This document shows positions 1-8,949 of a stretch of 64,000 bases of DNA, in pieces. The stretch lies in NCBI RefSeq assembly GCF_004342285.1, contig NZ_SMCV01000004.1, positions 310,001 through 374,000 on the forward strand, read 5' to 3'. The position numbers were made by a program, and so were the translations under genes. The notes under the pieces were generated by a model. The model saw only the letters and a program-made list of their open reading frames with translations, was not told the DNA's origin and did no database searches. How positions within the stretch are numbered: the first letter of the stretch is position 1; each line of letters opens with the position of its first letter. The stretch is from Klebsiella sp. BIGb0138. Its GTDB lineage: Bacteria; Pseudomonadota; Gammaproteobacteria; Enterobacterales; Enterobacteriaceae.

Positions 1-1281
1 GGCCATGCCAACGTACAGCGCCACGATGCTGGCCGCGGAAAACAGCGCCAGCTGTTCGCGTCGCCAGTCGTAATCCCGAAAACAGCCGCTCTCTTCATCC
101 CACAGATAGCGGTTCACCGCTGCCCGCCGGTCGTTGGCCTTCTGGCGAAACGCGGCTTCGGCTTCCCGGTCGCCTTTCAGCGCGGAAATATTGGCGATGG
201 TATTCTCCAGTTTGAACAGAAACGCGTTCAAATCGATGGGGATAAACTGGGTGGTGCGGATGCTTGCCAGCCGGGTGATATCGCGCAGCCAGCGGCTGGA
301 GTAGTCCCAGCCGGAGGCGGCGCCGGCGCGCAGGTCGCGATACACTTCGTTCGCCGGGCGGCCGGAGTGGCGCGCTGTTTCCACATCTTCGCGCCAGGAT
401 TCATCCCGCGGCGTATCGCGGTCGTCCCAGTAGCGGTTAAGCAGCGAACCGTCCGGCATGCGCACCACGTGGCGATAGGCCTGATTCGGGATCAGCGATT
501 CGGCGCCATCCATCCAGAACTGATACTCCAGTTTCAGATGGTCGAGATAGCGCCGCGCGCCGCGCACGCCATCCTCCTCAAACAGCTCAACCATCAGGGC
601 AAAAACCGGCGGCTGCGAGCGGCTGAGGTAGTAGGTACGGTTGCCGTTGGGGATATGACCGTAGGTTTCAATCATCCAGGCGAAGTTATCCGCCATACAT
701 TTCAGCAGGTCTTCGCGGCCGCTCTCCGCCAACCCCAGCATGGTGAAATACGAATCCCAGTAGTAGGTCTCGCTAAAGCGGCCGCCGGGAACGATATATG
801 ACTGCGGCAGCGCCAGCAGCGACGACCAGGGAATATGATCCTGCGGCTCGCGGGTGAGGATCGGCCAGAGATGATCGATATGCTCTTTCAGCGATCGCTG
901 GGGATCGGAAACGTACTCGCCGGTGCGGTGGTCCGGCAGCCAGAAGTGCTCTTCGACAAACTGGCGCAGATCGAACCCGGGGGTATGCTTCAGCCGACGG
1001 TAGCGGATTAAAATATCCAGCGGGTCCTGTTTTGGCGCGCAGTCGGGGAAGGTTTTGCTGTCGAGGAAGATGCGCGAGCGCTGCACGTGGGTAAACAGTT
1101 CCAGGTAACGATCGGCAGGGGTAAGGGCGTCGGAGGCCGGAAAGCCTTCGATAATCTCCGGCTCCGGTTCGGCGTCGAACATTTCATCCAGTTTTAACTC
1201 ATACGGATCGGCTTCGTAGCACAGATCGACCTCGATCTTTAACTCATCGCCATTGTCGTTGCGTAATGTCTGGCTGGACAT
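1..1281 (-). CDS. treF: Cytoplasmic trehalase TreF (3' part missing at window edge)
   Basis: Hydrolyses intracellular trehalose to two glucose molecules (glycoside hydrolase family 37). The 427 codons visible cover the N-terminal three quarters of a protein that is about 549 residues in E. coli; the C-terminus runs off the left edge. The translation follows E. coli TreF closely, including the trehalase signature [15 protein letters not shown] and a second conserved block around WDYSSRW. No signal peptide is present, which separates it from periplasmic TreA. The ATG at 1279-1281 is preceded by GGAGG about 11 bases upstream. It is the last gene of a minus-strand pair with the alcohol dehydrogenase at 1542, 260 bases upstream; that gap holds a GC-rich hairpin at 1318-1334 and a promoter-like AT-rich stretch, so separate transcription is likely. 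Confidence 0.96.
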   Translation of the reverse strand, partial: MSSQTLRNDNGDELKIEVDLCYEADPYELKLDEMFDAEPEPEIIEGFPASDALTPADRYLELFTHVQRSRIFLDSKTFPDCAPKQDPLDILIRYRRLKHTPGFDLRQFVEEHFWLPDHRTGEYVSDPQRSLKEHIDHLWPILTREPQDHIPWSSLLALPQSYIVPGGRFSETYYWDSYFTMLGLAESGREDLLKCMADNFAWMIETYGHIPNGNRTYYLSRSQPPVFALMVELFEEDGVRGARRYLDHLKLEYQFWMDGAESLIPNQAYRHVVRMPDGSLLNRYWDDRDTPRDESWREDVETARHSGRPANEVYRDLRAGAASGWDYSSRWLRDITRLASIRTTQFIPIDLNAFLFKLENTIANISALKGDREAEAAFRQKANDRRAAVNRYLWDEESGCFRDYDWRREQLALFSAASIVALYVGMA

Positions 1282-1541
1282 AGGGATACGGACCTCCGGA
1301 TCGCGTCAGTTCAGGGTGCCGGGCCTCTCCCGGCCTGACTATTAAGCTTAGTCATTCGCTTCGGTATGCGGGAGTAAAAGTGTGCGTTAGCTCACGCTTC
1401 TTCACGGTGCGTTGAAGTGAGGTTATAATTAATCCATTGATTTTGTTTGCTAAATTAAATTTAATTGCCCCGAAGCGAGAGCGCAAATTCGGAGCAATCG
1501 TTTTGCAACAAAATCTAATTATGCTGAATAAGGCCCGGGCG

Positions 1542-2690
1542 TTACTCCCACGCCGCTTCCAGCATCTCCAGCAGCTGCTCGCTATCGAGGCGCGCCGGAT
1601 TGGCCTTCATCGATGATGAGCTGCTGGCGGCCAGCGCCGCAGGCTCCAGCGCCTCATGCGGTACGCCCAGTTCGCGCAGATTGCCCAGCCCGGCGCGACG
1701 GCTCCAGTCCCGCAGGCTCTCCCAGGCGGTATCCGCATCGACATTCAGACCGGCGGCCAGCCACTGGCGAACCTCAGCAAAACGTCCACGAACGGCCCGG
1801 TCGCTAATCTGCGACTCATTGAGCGCCAGGCCGAAGGGCAGCAGGCTGCCGCAGAGCGCGCCGTGAGAGGCATGGCTCAGGCCACCCAGCGGGCCGGCCA
1901 GACCATGAATCACCCCGAGACCGGCGTTGGCCAGCGCCAGGCCGCCGCACAGGCTAACCCAGGCCATCTCATCGCGGCTGTCCGGACACTCTTTCTCCAT
2001 CAGCGTGCTGAGCGCTTTGATGCCGCGCGGGATCGCCGCCCGGCACAGCGCATCGGTAAAGGGATTGGCGCGGGTACATAGCCAGGGCTCAATCAGCTGA
2101 GTGATGGCATCCAGACCGGATCCCAGGGTCACCGCTCGCGGGGCGTTATCGGTCAACGCCGGGTCGACGATCGCCAGGTCCGGCAGCATCCGGTCGTCGC
2201 GCAGGCTCACTTTGCGCTGCTGCTGAGGGACGTTAATCACCGCGTTTTTCGTTACCTCTGCGCCGGTGCCTGAGGTGGTGGGGATTGCCACAAACGGCAG
2301 CGGATGCCCCTCTAATACCCGCCCGTTGCCCACCACTTCCAGATACTCAATCACCGGGCCCGAGGCCGGCACCAGCGCGGCAATCGCTTTTCCGGCGTCG
2401 ATAACCGCGCCGCCGCCGAGGCTGACCACCGCCCCGATGCCATTTTCCCGCGCCAGACGTACCCCCTGTTCGATATCTTCCAGGCAGGGCTCATGGGCAA
2501 CGGATAGCGTAATCACGTCAAGATGATGGGCGCGCAGCTCGGCGAGTAAAAAACCGGCCCGCTGCGCGCTGGCCCCGTGAACCAGAAGCACCTGGGCGGT
2601 ATGCTGCGCCAGCCAGGGGGCAGCGCTACGGGCAAGGCCGCGGCCAAAACGGATATTGCCCGGCGTTAAAACGTTAAACGGAGTTAGCAT
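1542..2690 (-). CDS. Iron-type (group III) alcohol dehydrogenase
   Basis: NAD(P)-dependent oxidoreductase of the Fe-ADH family, 382 residues, a normal length. The N-terminal Rossmann part carries the GGG-DAGK dinucleotide motif (about residues 92-101) and the IPTTSGTGAE segment (136-145). The metal site should be Asp-His-His-His; here I see D194, Q198, H262 and H276, so the second ligand is Gln, as I recall from a subfamily with an LDA-x-TQ-LIEP motif. The substrate cannot be told from sequence. A TTG start at 2711 is possible, but the ATG at 2688-2690 has AGGA seven bases upstream and is preferred. It stands alone, divergent from the GST gene, with treF downstream. Confidence 0.85.
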   Translation of the reverse strand: MLTPFNVLTPGNIRFGRGLARSAAPWLAQHTAQVLLVHGASAQRAGFLLAELRAHHLDVITLSVAHEPCLEDIEQGVRLARENGIGAVVSLGGGAVIDAGKAIAALVPASGPVIEYLEVVGNGRVLEGHPLPFVAIPTTSGTGAEVTKNAVINVPQQQRKVSLRDDRMLPDLAIVDPALTDNAPRAVTLGSGLDAITQLIEPWLCTRANPFTDALCRAAIPRGIKALSTLMEKECPDSRDEMAWVSLCGGLALANAGLGVIHGLAGPLGGLSHASHGALCGSLLPFGLALNESQISDRAVRGRFAEVRQWLAAGLNVDADTAWESLRDWSRRAGLGNLRELGVPHEALEPAALAASSSSSMKANPARLDSEQLLEMLEAAWE

Positions 2691-2811
2691 GGCGGGTTCC
2701 TGTGTCGGCAAAAAAGACTGAAATCAACTATACACATTATCCGGCAAGCTGCCTCTTTGTCGCCGGATGGAGTAGGGTGGAAGAAACGTCTTATCGCTTA
2801 AGGAATTCACG

Positions 2812-3435
2812 ATGCTAAAAATACTGGGCAAACGCTCATCAATTAACGTCCGTAAAGTGTTATGGACCTGCGACGAGGTCGGTCTGGCCTACCAGCAGGA
2901 GGATTACGGCAGCGGCTTCCAGCCCATCGACACGCCGGAGTTCCGCGCCTTTAACCCTAACAGTCTGGTGCCGGTGCTGCTGGATGAGGATTTTGTTCTG
3001 TGGGAGTCGAACAGCATCTGCCGCTATCTGGCGCGCAAAGCCGGGCGCGAGGATCTGCTGCCGCTCACGCCGCAGGGCGCAGCTGATGTGGAACGCTGGA
3101 TGGACTGGCAGGCCACGGAGTTTAACACCGCCTGGCGCTATGCGTTTATGGGCCTGGTGCGTAAAGACCCGCGTTTTCAGGATCCGGCGGCGATGAAAGA
3201 AAGCATCGCCACGTGGACCCGCTGTGTTCACATCATTGAATCACAGCTGCAACGCACCGGCGCGTGGATGACGGGTAATCAGTTTACGCTGGCGGATATT
3301 GTGCTCGGCCTGTCGGTTCACCGCTGGAAAATGACCCCTTTTGCCCACCCGGAGCTGCCGGCGGTTGAGCACTGGTATATGGCGCTCAATCAACGTCCGG
3401 CATTTATGCGCCATGGCAATAACGGTACGGCGTGA
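2812..3435 (+). CDS. Glutathione S-transferase family protein
   Basis: A 207-residue soluble protein with the two-domain GST layout: an N-terminal thioredoxin-like domain (about 1-80) with the conserved NPNSLVPVL segment (cis-Pro around residue 54) and the ESNSICRYLA glutathione-contact segment, then an all-helical domain with the TLADIVLG N-capping box near residue 163. It probably conjugates or reduces small electrophiles with glutathione; the substrate is unknown. It is a single gene reading away from the alcohol dehydrogenase and converging on the LacI-type regulator 16 bases downstream. Confidence 0.88.
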   Translation: MLKILGKRSSINVRKVLWTCDEVGLAYQQEDYGSGFQPIDTPEFRAFNPNSLVPVLLDEDFVLWESNSICRYLARKAGREDLLPLTPQGAADVERWMDWQATEFNTAWRYAFMGLVRKDPRFQDPAAMKESIATWTRCVHIIESQLQRTGAWMTGNQFTLADIVLGLSVHRWKMTPFAHPELPAVEHWYMALNQRPAFMRHGNNGTA

Positions 3436-3451
3436 CGGTGGACTCCCGGCG

Positions 3452-4468
3452 TTAACGCCGCGGCCGGGTACTGCCCCTGATAATGAGCTTGCCTTTCAGC
3501 ACGTGCTGCACGGGGGCCGCCTCCGCGCTATCCAGCTGGGTCTTTAATACCGCGATCGCGGCTTCCACCATCTCCGACAGCGGCTGTACCCAGGTGGTGA
3601 GATCGATCAGCGGCCAGCTGGCCATCGCGATATCGTCAAAGCCGACGACGGAAATATCGCGGCCGGCCCGCATACCCATTTCGCCCACCACAACGTTTAA
3701 TGCCGCGATAGCCATCATGTCATTGGCGCAAAACAGCGCATCCGGCGGGTCTGACAGGGCCATCAGCCTGCGGGTGGCGTGCATCGCTTCTTCAATCGAC
3801 CACATCCCGCTATCGCGCAACGGGGGCCTGGCCCCGCGCGCTTCCAGCCGGCGGCGAAAGCCGGTTTCCCGGTCGCGGCTGGTGGATGAGGTATCTCTCC
3901 CGGCAATAAACGCCAGCTGCCGGTGGCCGGCATCCAGCAGGAAATCGGCAATCGCCGCGCCGCCGGCGAGGTTGTCGCTGGTGACGCTGGAGACGGACTG
4001 GCTGCCATTTTTACGATTGAGCAGCAAAACCGGGAGCCCGAGGTGCTGGCACTCCAGGGCGAAATGGGAAGAGAGGCTGCTGGAAACCAGCACCAGCGCT
4101 TCGACGCGATGGCGCAGGATCTCCTCCATGATCGGCGTGGTATCGTCATCGCGATACATGGAAAACAGCAGGACCCGATATCCCATCAGATTAAGCTTAT
4201 GCGAAAGCTCATCGAGGACGGCCGAATAGAACGGATTGACCAGTCCTGGCACCACAATGCCTATCAGATTGGAACGGCGGGTGATCAGCGATTGCGCGAT
4301 AAAACTCGGCCGATAGCCGAGCTCTGCGGCGACTTTGCGCACTTTCTCCCGGGTGGCGGGCGATATTTTCGCCCCGTCGGTAAAGGCTCTGGAAACTGCA
4401 GATTGCGAGACACCCGCCGCTTTCGCCACGTCATAACTTGTCACCGCTCGTTTGATTGCACCTGCCAT
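3452..4468 (-). CDS. LacI-family transcriptional regulator
   Basis: A 338-residue sugar-repressor-type regulator. The N-terminal helix-turn-helix and hinge (about 5-60, with the VAKAAGVSQSAVSRAF helix pair) precede a periplasmic-binding-protein-like ligand domain (about 65-330), including the late VVGFDDI motif. The frame stays open to 4576, but the ATG at 4466-4468 has GGGAG eight bases upstream and places the HTH at the usual distance from the N-terminus. It is divergent from the HisD-like/permease operon, and two related palindromes lie in the shared intergenic region. It therefore most likely represses that operon and itself, with the permease substrate or a product as effector (inference). 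Confidence 0.9.
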   Translation of the reverse strand: MAGAIKRAVTSYDVAKAAGVSQSAVSRAFTDGAKISPATREKVRKVAAELGYRPSFIAQSLITRRSNLIGIVVPGLVNPFYSAVLDELSHKLNLMGYRVLLFSMYRDDDTTPIMEEILRHRVEALVLVSSSLSSHFALECQHLGLPVLLLNRKNGSQSVSSVTSDNLAGGAAIADFLLDAGHRQLAFIAGRDTSSTSRDRETGFRRRLEARGARPPLRDSGMWSIEEAMHATRRLMALSDPPDALFCANDMMAIAALNVVVGEMGMRAGRDISVVGFDDIAMASWPLIDLTTWVQPLSEMVEAAIAVLKTQLDSAEAAPVQHVLKGKLIIRGSTRPRR

Positions 4469-4545
4469 TCCTTTGTCTCCCGCTAACGAATGCCTCGTCA
4501 TTATGCGTGAATCTGCCCCGCTGTCACTCATTTTGCGATCTGCGT

Positions 4546-4559
4546 TGCATTCGAATGCA
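4546..4559. promoter_or_regulatory. Perfect 14-bp palindrome, candidate LacI-family operator 1
   Basis: The sequence TGCATTCGAATGCA is a perfect inverted repeat with a central CG step, the usual form of LacI/GalR-family operators. It lies 78 bases upstream of the regulator start and 90 bases upstream of the HisD-like gene. Its centre is 55 bp from that of a second, nearly identical palindrome, a spacing compatible with binding of two dimers and looping. Confidence 0.65.
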
Positions 4560-4600
4560 TTGATCCTTTTCATCACATCTCATTCACGCCAGGATACAAG

Positions 4601-4614
4601 TGAATTCGAATGCA
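4601..4614. promoter_or_regulatory. Second LacI-type palindrome, candidate operator 2
   Basis: TGAATTCGAATGCA matches operator 1 except for one base in the left arm. It sits 35 bases before the HisD-like start codon, where a bound repressor would block initiation or early elongation. Confidence 0.6.
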
Positions 4615-4648
4615 TTAGCATTTTATTAACATCATAGTGAGGCAAATC

Positions 4649-5956
4649 ATGGCGACCTGGATCAAACGCGGTGCTGAATCTGAAGCGGTAAAAACGCACG
4701 ATCGTTCCGTTCGTGAAGCGGTGGAAAAAATTCTGGCGGACATTGAAGCGCGCGGAGACGCCGCGGTACGCGAGCTGTCGATTAAGTTCGACAAACTCGA
4801 CAGAGAGGACTTCCGTCTGAGCCAGCAGGAGATTGACGACTGTTATGCCCAGCTCTCCGCGCGCGATATTGCGGACATCCGTTTTGCCCAGGAGCAGGTG
4901 CGCAACTTTGCTCAGCATCAGCGCGACAGCATGAAAGATATTGAGGTTGAGACCTTACCGGGCGTCATTCTGGGCCATAAAAATATTCCGGTAAGCGCGG
5001 CGGGCTGCTACGTCCCGGGCGGCAAATACCCGCTGCTGGCCTCGGCGCATATGTCGATCATTACGGCCAAAGTGGCCGGCGTGCCGCGCATCGTCACCTG
5101 CGCGCCGCCGTTTAACGGTAAACCGGCTCCGGCCATTGTGGTGGCGCAGCATATGGCGGGCGCGGATGAAATCTACTGTCTGGGCGGTATTCAGGCGGTG
5201 GCGGCGATGGCGGTCGGCACCGAGAGCATTGCTCCGGTCGATATGCTGGTAGGGCCGGGAAATGCGTTTGTTGCCGAAGCGAAGCGACAGCTGTTCGGCC
5301 GCGTCGGTATCGACCTGTTTGCCGGGCCAACCGAAACCCTGGTGATTGCCGATGAGAGCGTGGATGGCGAAATTTGCGCCACCGACCTGCTGGGCCAGGC
5401 CGAGCATGGTCTGGATTCACCGGCTATTCTGCTGACCACTTCCGAGAAGCTGGCGCGCGAAACCCTGGCGGAGATTGAGCGTCTGCTGGCGGTGCTGCCG
5501 ACGGCGGAAATCGCTCGTCAATCGTGGGATAAATTTGGTGAGGTCATCGTCGCTCAGGACAAGGAAGAGATGCTGAAGATCGCCAATGAGCTGGCCTTCG
5601 AACATGTGCAGGTAATGACGGCAGATCCCGACTGGTTCCTCTCCAGTATGCAGAACTTCGGCGCGCTGTTCCTCGGCCCGCGTACCAACGTGGCCTATGG
5701 CGATAAGGTTATCGGGACTAACCATACGCTGCCTACGCGCAAAGCGGCCCGCTATACCGGGGGGCTGTGGGTCGGCAAATTCATCAAAACCTGCACTTAT
5801 CAAAAGGTACTGACCGATAGCGCTTCCGCGCAGATTGGCGAGTACTGCTCGCGCCTGTGCGCGCTGGAAGGGTTCTCCGGACACGGCGAGCAGGCCAACG
5901 TTCGCGTGCGTCGCTATGGCCATAAAGACGTACCTTACGCCGGTATCCCTGAGTGA
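4649..5956 (+). CDS. HisD-family zinc dehydrogenase, probable sulfopropanediol 3-dehydrogenase-like
   Basis: A 435-residue homologue of histidinol dehydrogenase outside any his operon. The Zn and catalytic residues of HisD are all present at matching places: Q250 and H253 (GQAEHG), E318-H319 (FEH), D352 and H412 (SGHGEQ). From memory it resembles HpsN-type sulfopropanediol dehydrogenases ([10 protein letters not shown] and [11 protein letters not shown] blocks) more than true HisD; I could not run an alignment. HpsN-type enzymes oxidise 2,3-dihydroxypropane-1-sulfonate to sulfolactate with NAD. The ATG at 4649 follows GTGAGG; an earlier in-frame GTG at 4637 overlaps that ribosome site and is not used here. 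It is the first gene of an operon with the permease, under a divergent LacI-type regulator. The substrate remains unproven. Confidence 0.75.
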   Translation: MATWIKRGAESEAVKTHDRSVREAVEKILADIEARGDAAVRELSIKFDKLDREDFRLSQQEIDDCYAQLSARDIADIRFAQEQVRNFAQHQRDSMKDIEVETLPGVILGHKNIPVSAAGCYVPGGKYPLLASAHMSIITAKVAGVPRIVTCAPPFNGKPAPAIVVAQHMAGADEIYCLGGIQAVAAMAVGTESIAPVDMLVGPGNAFVAEAKRQLFGRVGIDLFAGPTETLVIADESVDGEICATDLLGQAEHGLDSPAILLTTSEKLARETLAEIERLLAVLPTAEIARQSWDKFGEVIVAQDKEEMLKIANELAFEHVQVMTADPDWFLSSMQNFGALFLGPRTNVAYGDKVIGTNHTLPTRKAARYTGGLWVGKFIKTCTYQKVLTDSASAQIGEYCSRLCALEGFSGHGEQANVRVRRYGHKDVPYAGIPE

Positions 5957-6029
5957 GCATTCAGCACTGAAGCGGAGGGCAGGATAAGCCCCTCTGGATA
6001 ACATCGGCCGCCATATAACTCGGAGAAAA

Positions 6030-7448
6030 GTGGCGGCCACGCTGATGGATAGCCCTATGGACGTATTGATTGCCTTACTGGCGTTAGGATTATTGATGTT
6101 AGCCGCCTATCGTGGCTACAGCGTGATCCTCTTTGCCCCCCTGGCCGCACTTGGCGCCGTTTTGTTAACTCAACCGGCGGCGGTTGCGCCTGTTTTCAGC
6201 GATATCTTCATGGATAAGCTGGTTGGGTTTGTGAAGCTCTATTTCCCGGTGTTTTTGCTCGGGGCGGTCTTCGGCAAGCTGATTGAGTTTTCCGGCTTCT
6301 CCCGCTCGATTGTCAGCGCCGTGACCCGCTTAATGGGCCAGAACAAGGCGATGCCGGTGATTATCCTGGTGTGCGCTCTGCTGACCTATGGCGGCGTTTC
6401 GCTGTTTGTGGTGGTCTTCGCGGTCTATCCGTTTGCCGCTGAAATGTTCCGTCAGAGCCAGATCCCTAAACGCCTGATGCCGGCCACTATTGCGCTGGGG
6501 GCGTTTACCTTCACCATGGATGCCCTGCCGGGTTCGCCGCAGATCCAGAACATCATCCCGACCACTTTTTATGGCACCACCTCCTGGGCCGCGCCGTGGC
6601 TGGGGATCCTCGGATCGGCCTTCGTGGCGATCGGCGGCTGGCTCTATCTCGACGTGATGCGGCGTAAAGCGCAGCGTAACGGGGAGGGCTACGGCACAAA
6701 TTTAGTGAATGAGCCGGAAACCCCGGCGGACCTCAATTTGCCGCATCCGTTTATCGCGCTGCTGCCGCTGATCGTGGTCGGTATCGCCAACCTGATTTTT
6801 ACCTGGCTTATTCCTCTGACCTACGGCGGCCATTTCCTGATTGACCTGCCGGGGCTGAAAGCGCCGCTGGAAAGCGATGTCAAAAAGATGGTCGCCATCT
6901 GGGCGGTCATGGCGGCGCTGTTGTGCGGTATTGTCACCATCTTTTTGTTTGCCTGGCGCAGCCTGAAAGGCAAGCTGGCGGATGGCAGTAAGGTGGCGGT
7001 CGGCGGCGCGATGCTCGCGTCGTTGAATACCGCATCGGAGTACGGTTTTGGTGGCGTCATCGCTGCGCTGCCGGGGTTTGTCCAGGTGGCCGATGCGCTG
7101 AAAGCTATCCCTAATCCGCTCATTAATCAGGCGATCACCATCAATATTCTCTCCGGGATCACCGGCTCGTCCTCGGGCGGCATGAGTATTGCGCTGGCGG
7201 CGATGGCCGATCGCTTTATTGAGGCGGCCCATGCGGCGGGGATCCCGCTGGAGGTGATGCACCGCGTCGCGTCGATGGCGGCGGGAGGAATGGATACGTT
7301 GCCGCACAACGGGGCGATCATCACGCTGCTTGCGGTGACGGGGTTAACTCACCGTCAGGCCTATAAACCGATACTCGGAATTACGCTGTTTAAGATTCTC
7401 GGAGCGTTTTTCATTATTGGCGTTTATTACGCGACGGGACTGGTGTAG
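6030..7448 (+). CDS. GntP/CitMHS-like carboxylate permease
   Basis: A very hydrophobic protein of about 472 residues with roughly 12 membrane segments, resembling the GntP gluconate/hydroxybutyrate permease family. Supporting segments are the loop around PGSPQIQNIIPT (about 162-173), the GITGSSSGGMSIAL stretch and the late MDTLPHNGAIITLL motif. It probably imports the organic acid or sulfonate acted on by the upstream HisD-like enzyme. The start is uncertain: GTG at 6030 has GGAG four bases upstream, while in-frame ATGs at 6045 and 6057 have weaker sites. It is 73 bases downstream of the dehydrogenase, so co-transcription is likely. A hairpin follows at 7466. Confidence 0.85.
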   Translation: MAATLMDSPMDVLIALLALGLLMLAAYRGYSVILFAPLAALGAVLLTQPAAVAPVFSDIFMDKLVGFVKLYFPVFLLGAVFGKLIEFSGFSRSIVSAVTRLMGQNKAMPVIILVCALLTYGGVSLFVVVFAVYPFAAEMFRQSQIPKRLMPATIALGAFTFTMDALPGSPQIQNIIPTTFYGTTSWAAPWLGILGSAFVAIGGWLYLDVMRRKAQRNGEGYGTNLVNEPETPADLNLPHPFIALLPLIVVGIANLIFTWLIPLTYGGHFLIDLPGLKAPLESDVKKMVAIWAVMAALLCGIVTIFLFAWRSLKGKLADGSKVAVGGAMLASLNTASEYGFGGVIAALPGFVQVADALKAIPNPLINQAITINILSGITGSSSGGMSIALAAMADRFIEAAHAAGIPLEVMHRVASMAAGGMDTLPHNGAIITLLAVTGLTHRQAYKPILGITLFKILGAFFIIGVYYATGLV

Positions 7449-7465
7449 CGAGACCAATCAGAGCA

Positions 7466-7492
7466 GACCGTCTGGCAGCGTGTCAGACGGTC
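7466..7492 (+). terminator. Hairpin after the permease gene
   Basis: GACCGTCTG and CAGACGGTC form a 9-bp stem with a 9-base loop, 18 bases after the permease stop. No clear T-run follows, so it may be a weak or Rho-assisted terminator, shared with the converging ORF at 7500. Confidence 0.5.
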
Positions 7493-7499
7493 GTTCAGA

Positions 7500-7838
7500 C
7501 TAAGCGGGATAAAGATGATTAAAGACGGTATGAAAGATCGTTCCCTCAAACATGGCTATCAGCACGGCTGACTCGCGTTTGCTTTCCGCCCGTACCGCAG
7601 ACAAGAGGGCTTGCTCAATATCCTCATGGCTATCAAAACGCATCACCATGACCAGTGGATAAGCGGGATCCCCGATGTCAGCACTTTCTTGCGTCAGGAC
7701 GCGCACTTCCCGTACTTCAGGAAACTGCGACCACAGCGGAATCATAACGTTTTTCACATGTAGATAAAAAGCGGCTTCCATACCCGCGAAGGGTAGCGCC
7801 GCGTAAAAACCGCGTTTGGTTGCGGGCGCTACTTCCAC
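7500..7838 (-). CDS. Small uncharacterised protein, possibly N-terminally truncated
   Basis: A 112-residue ORF that would start at GTG 7836-7838. I do not recognise it. The alternation of strands and helices around PLVMVMRFDSHEDIEQAL and the end EGTIFHTVF recalls dimeric alpha-beta barrel proteins (EthD/Dabb-like), but this is only an impression. The frame stays open a further 57 bases upstream to a stop near 7896 and encodes protein-like sequence (PYGYRLKNPTVEV) with no ATG, so the gene may have lost its original 5' end. It lies downstream of, and in the same direction as, the LysR gene, about 90 bases away. Confidence 0.45.
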   Translation of the reverse strand: MEVAPATKRGFYAALPFAGMEAAFYLHVKNVMIPLWSQFPEVREVRVLTQESADIGDPAYPLVMVMRFDSHEDIEQALLSAVRAESKRESAVLIAMFEGTIFHTVFNHLYPA

Positions 7839-7927
7839 GGTTGGATTTTTCAGCCGGTACCCGTATGGCAGTCCCGGTGCTGCGAGGCGCTCCCGTCACG
7901 GCGGGAACGGTAGTCCAGATTGCCTGA

Positions 7928-8848
7928 CTACGCTACGATGAGATCCCTGGCGCCTGACGGGGAGTCGTCGTTAAAAATACGTGCGGCGGTTTGCGTAAAT
8001 GAAGTGAGGACCGGATTTTTATTATCTTTCCGCCAGATCAGCGCCTGTTCTATCACCGGGCTTTCTTCAACAGGCCGGTACATGACGCCTGCATAATTCA
8101 GCTTTTTCACCGATTCCGGCACCAGCGCGCTACCCAGCCCTTCCGCTACAAAGCTGATAATCGTCTGCTGCAGCTGGGTTTCCAGACGGTAATAAGGCTC
8201 AACTCCCTGTTTAAGAAGAAAAATATCAATCATCTCTCTGAGCACCGGTGCGGCGGCATGCGGTGTCACAATCAAGGGTTCATTCCGTAGATCCTCGGCA
8301 ATAATCCGCTCCCTTTGCGCCAGCGGATGCTGCTGATTAACCGCCAGACAGAGCTTTTCCTGGTGTAAGATAATGTTATTAAGGCTGTTTATTTTACCGG
8401 TCTGGAAGACCAGACCGGCATCATACGCGCCGTCCAGTACGGCTTTAACCAGCACTCCCGGCGTTGCTTCATGCAGCAGGAGTTTTACGTCAGGGTAGGC
8501 GGTGAGCATCTGGCGCGTCAGTTCAGGAATGGTCGAATACGCTGCATGCATCATAAAACCGATCGAGAGCGTCCCTTTTTCCCCTATAGCGGTAAGGCGA
8601 GCGTTACGGCAGGCCTGCTGATAGGCCTCAATGACCGCCTGCGCATCATCATGAAAGCTTTTCCCGGCCTCGGTCAGCGATACCCCGTAATGGTGGCGGG
8701 CAAATAGCCTCACGCCGAGCCGCTTTTCCAGCGCGGCGATCTGGCGGCTGAGCGGTGGTTGCGTGATGTTTAGCTGTGCGGCGGCTCTTCCGTAATTCAG
8801 CGTTTCAGCAAGCGTAACAAAGTAGCGTAACTGGCGTAGATCCGACAT
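7928..8848 (-). CDS. LysR-family transcriptional regulator
   Basis: A 306-residue LysR-type regulator. The N-terminal winged HTH (about 3-62, with FVTLAETLNYGRAAAQLNITQPPLSRQIAALE) is followed by a LysR substrate-binding domain (about 90-295). It is divergent from the AEC carrier at 8950 with about 100 AT-rich bases between them, the classic arrangement for a LysR activator of a neighbouring transporter. The effector is unknown. Confidence 0.92.
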   Translation of the reverse strand: MSDLRQLRYFVTLAETLNYGRAAAQLNITQPPLSRQIAALEKRLGVRLFARHHYGVSLTEAGKSFHDDAQAVIEAYQQACRNARLTAIGEKGTLSIGFMMHAAYSTIPELTRQMLTAYPDVKLLLHEATPGVLVKAVLDGAYDAGLVFQTGKINSLNNIILHQEKLCLAVNQQHPLAQRERIIAEDLRNEPLIVTPHAAAPVLREMIDIFLLKQGVEPYYRLETQLQQTIISFVAEGLGSALVPESVKKLNYAGVMYRPVEESPVIEQALIWRKDNKNPVLTSFTQTAARIFNDDSPSGARDLIVA

Positions 8849-8949
8849 GCTAGCGATACCTTTATGGTATGAGTAAGCCTACTAAAAGACATTAGATTAT
8901 ATCAATTGCGGTAGTTAAAGTATGTTTCTTTCACCATTGAAACTGTCAT

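Noticed and set aside
3452-4576. Long form of the LacI-type regulator starting at 4576
   Set aside because: The extra 36 codons run through operator 1 and shift the HTH away from the N-terminus; ATG 4468 has a good ribosome site.
4649-5956. Annotation as histidine-biosynthesis HisD
   Set aside because: No other his genes, and it is instead paired with a permease and LacI regulator; several blocks fit HpsN-type enzymes better.
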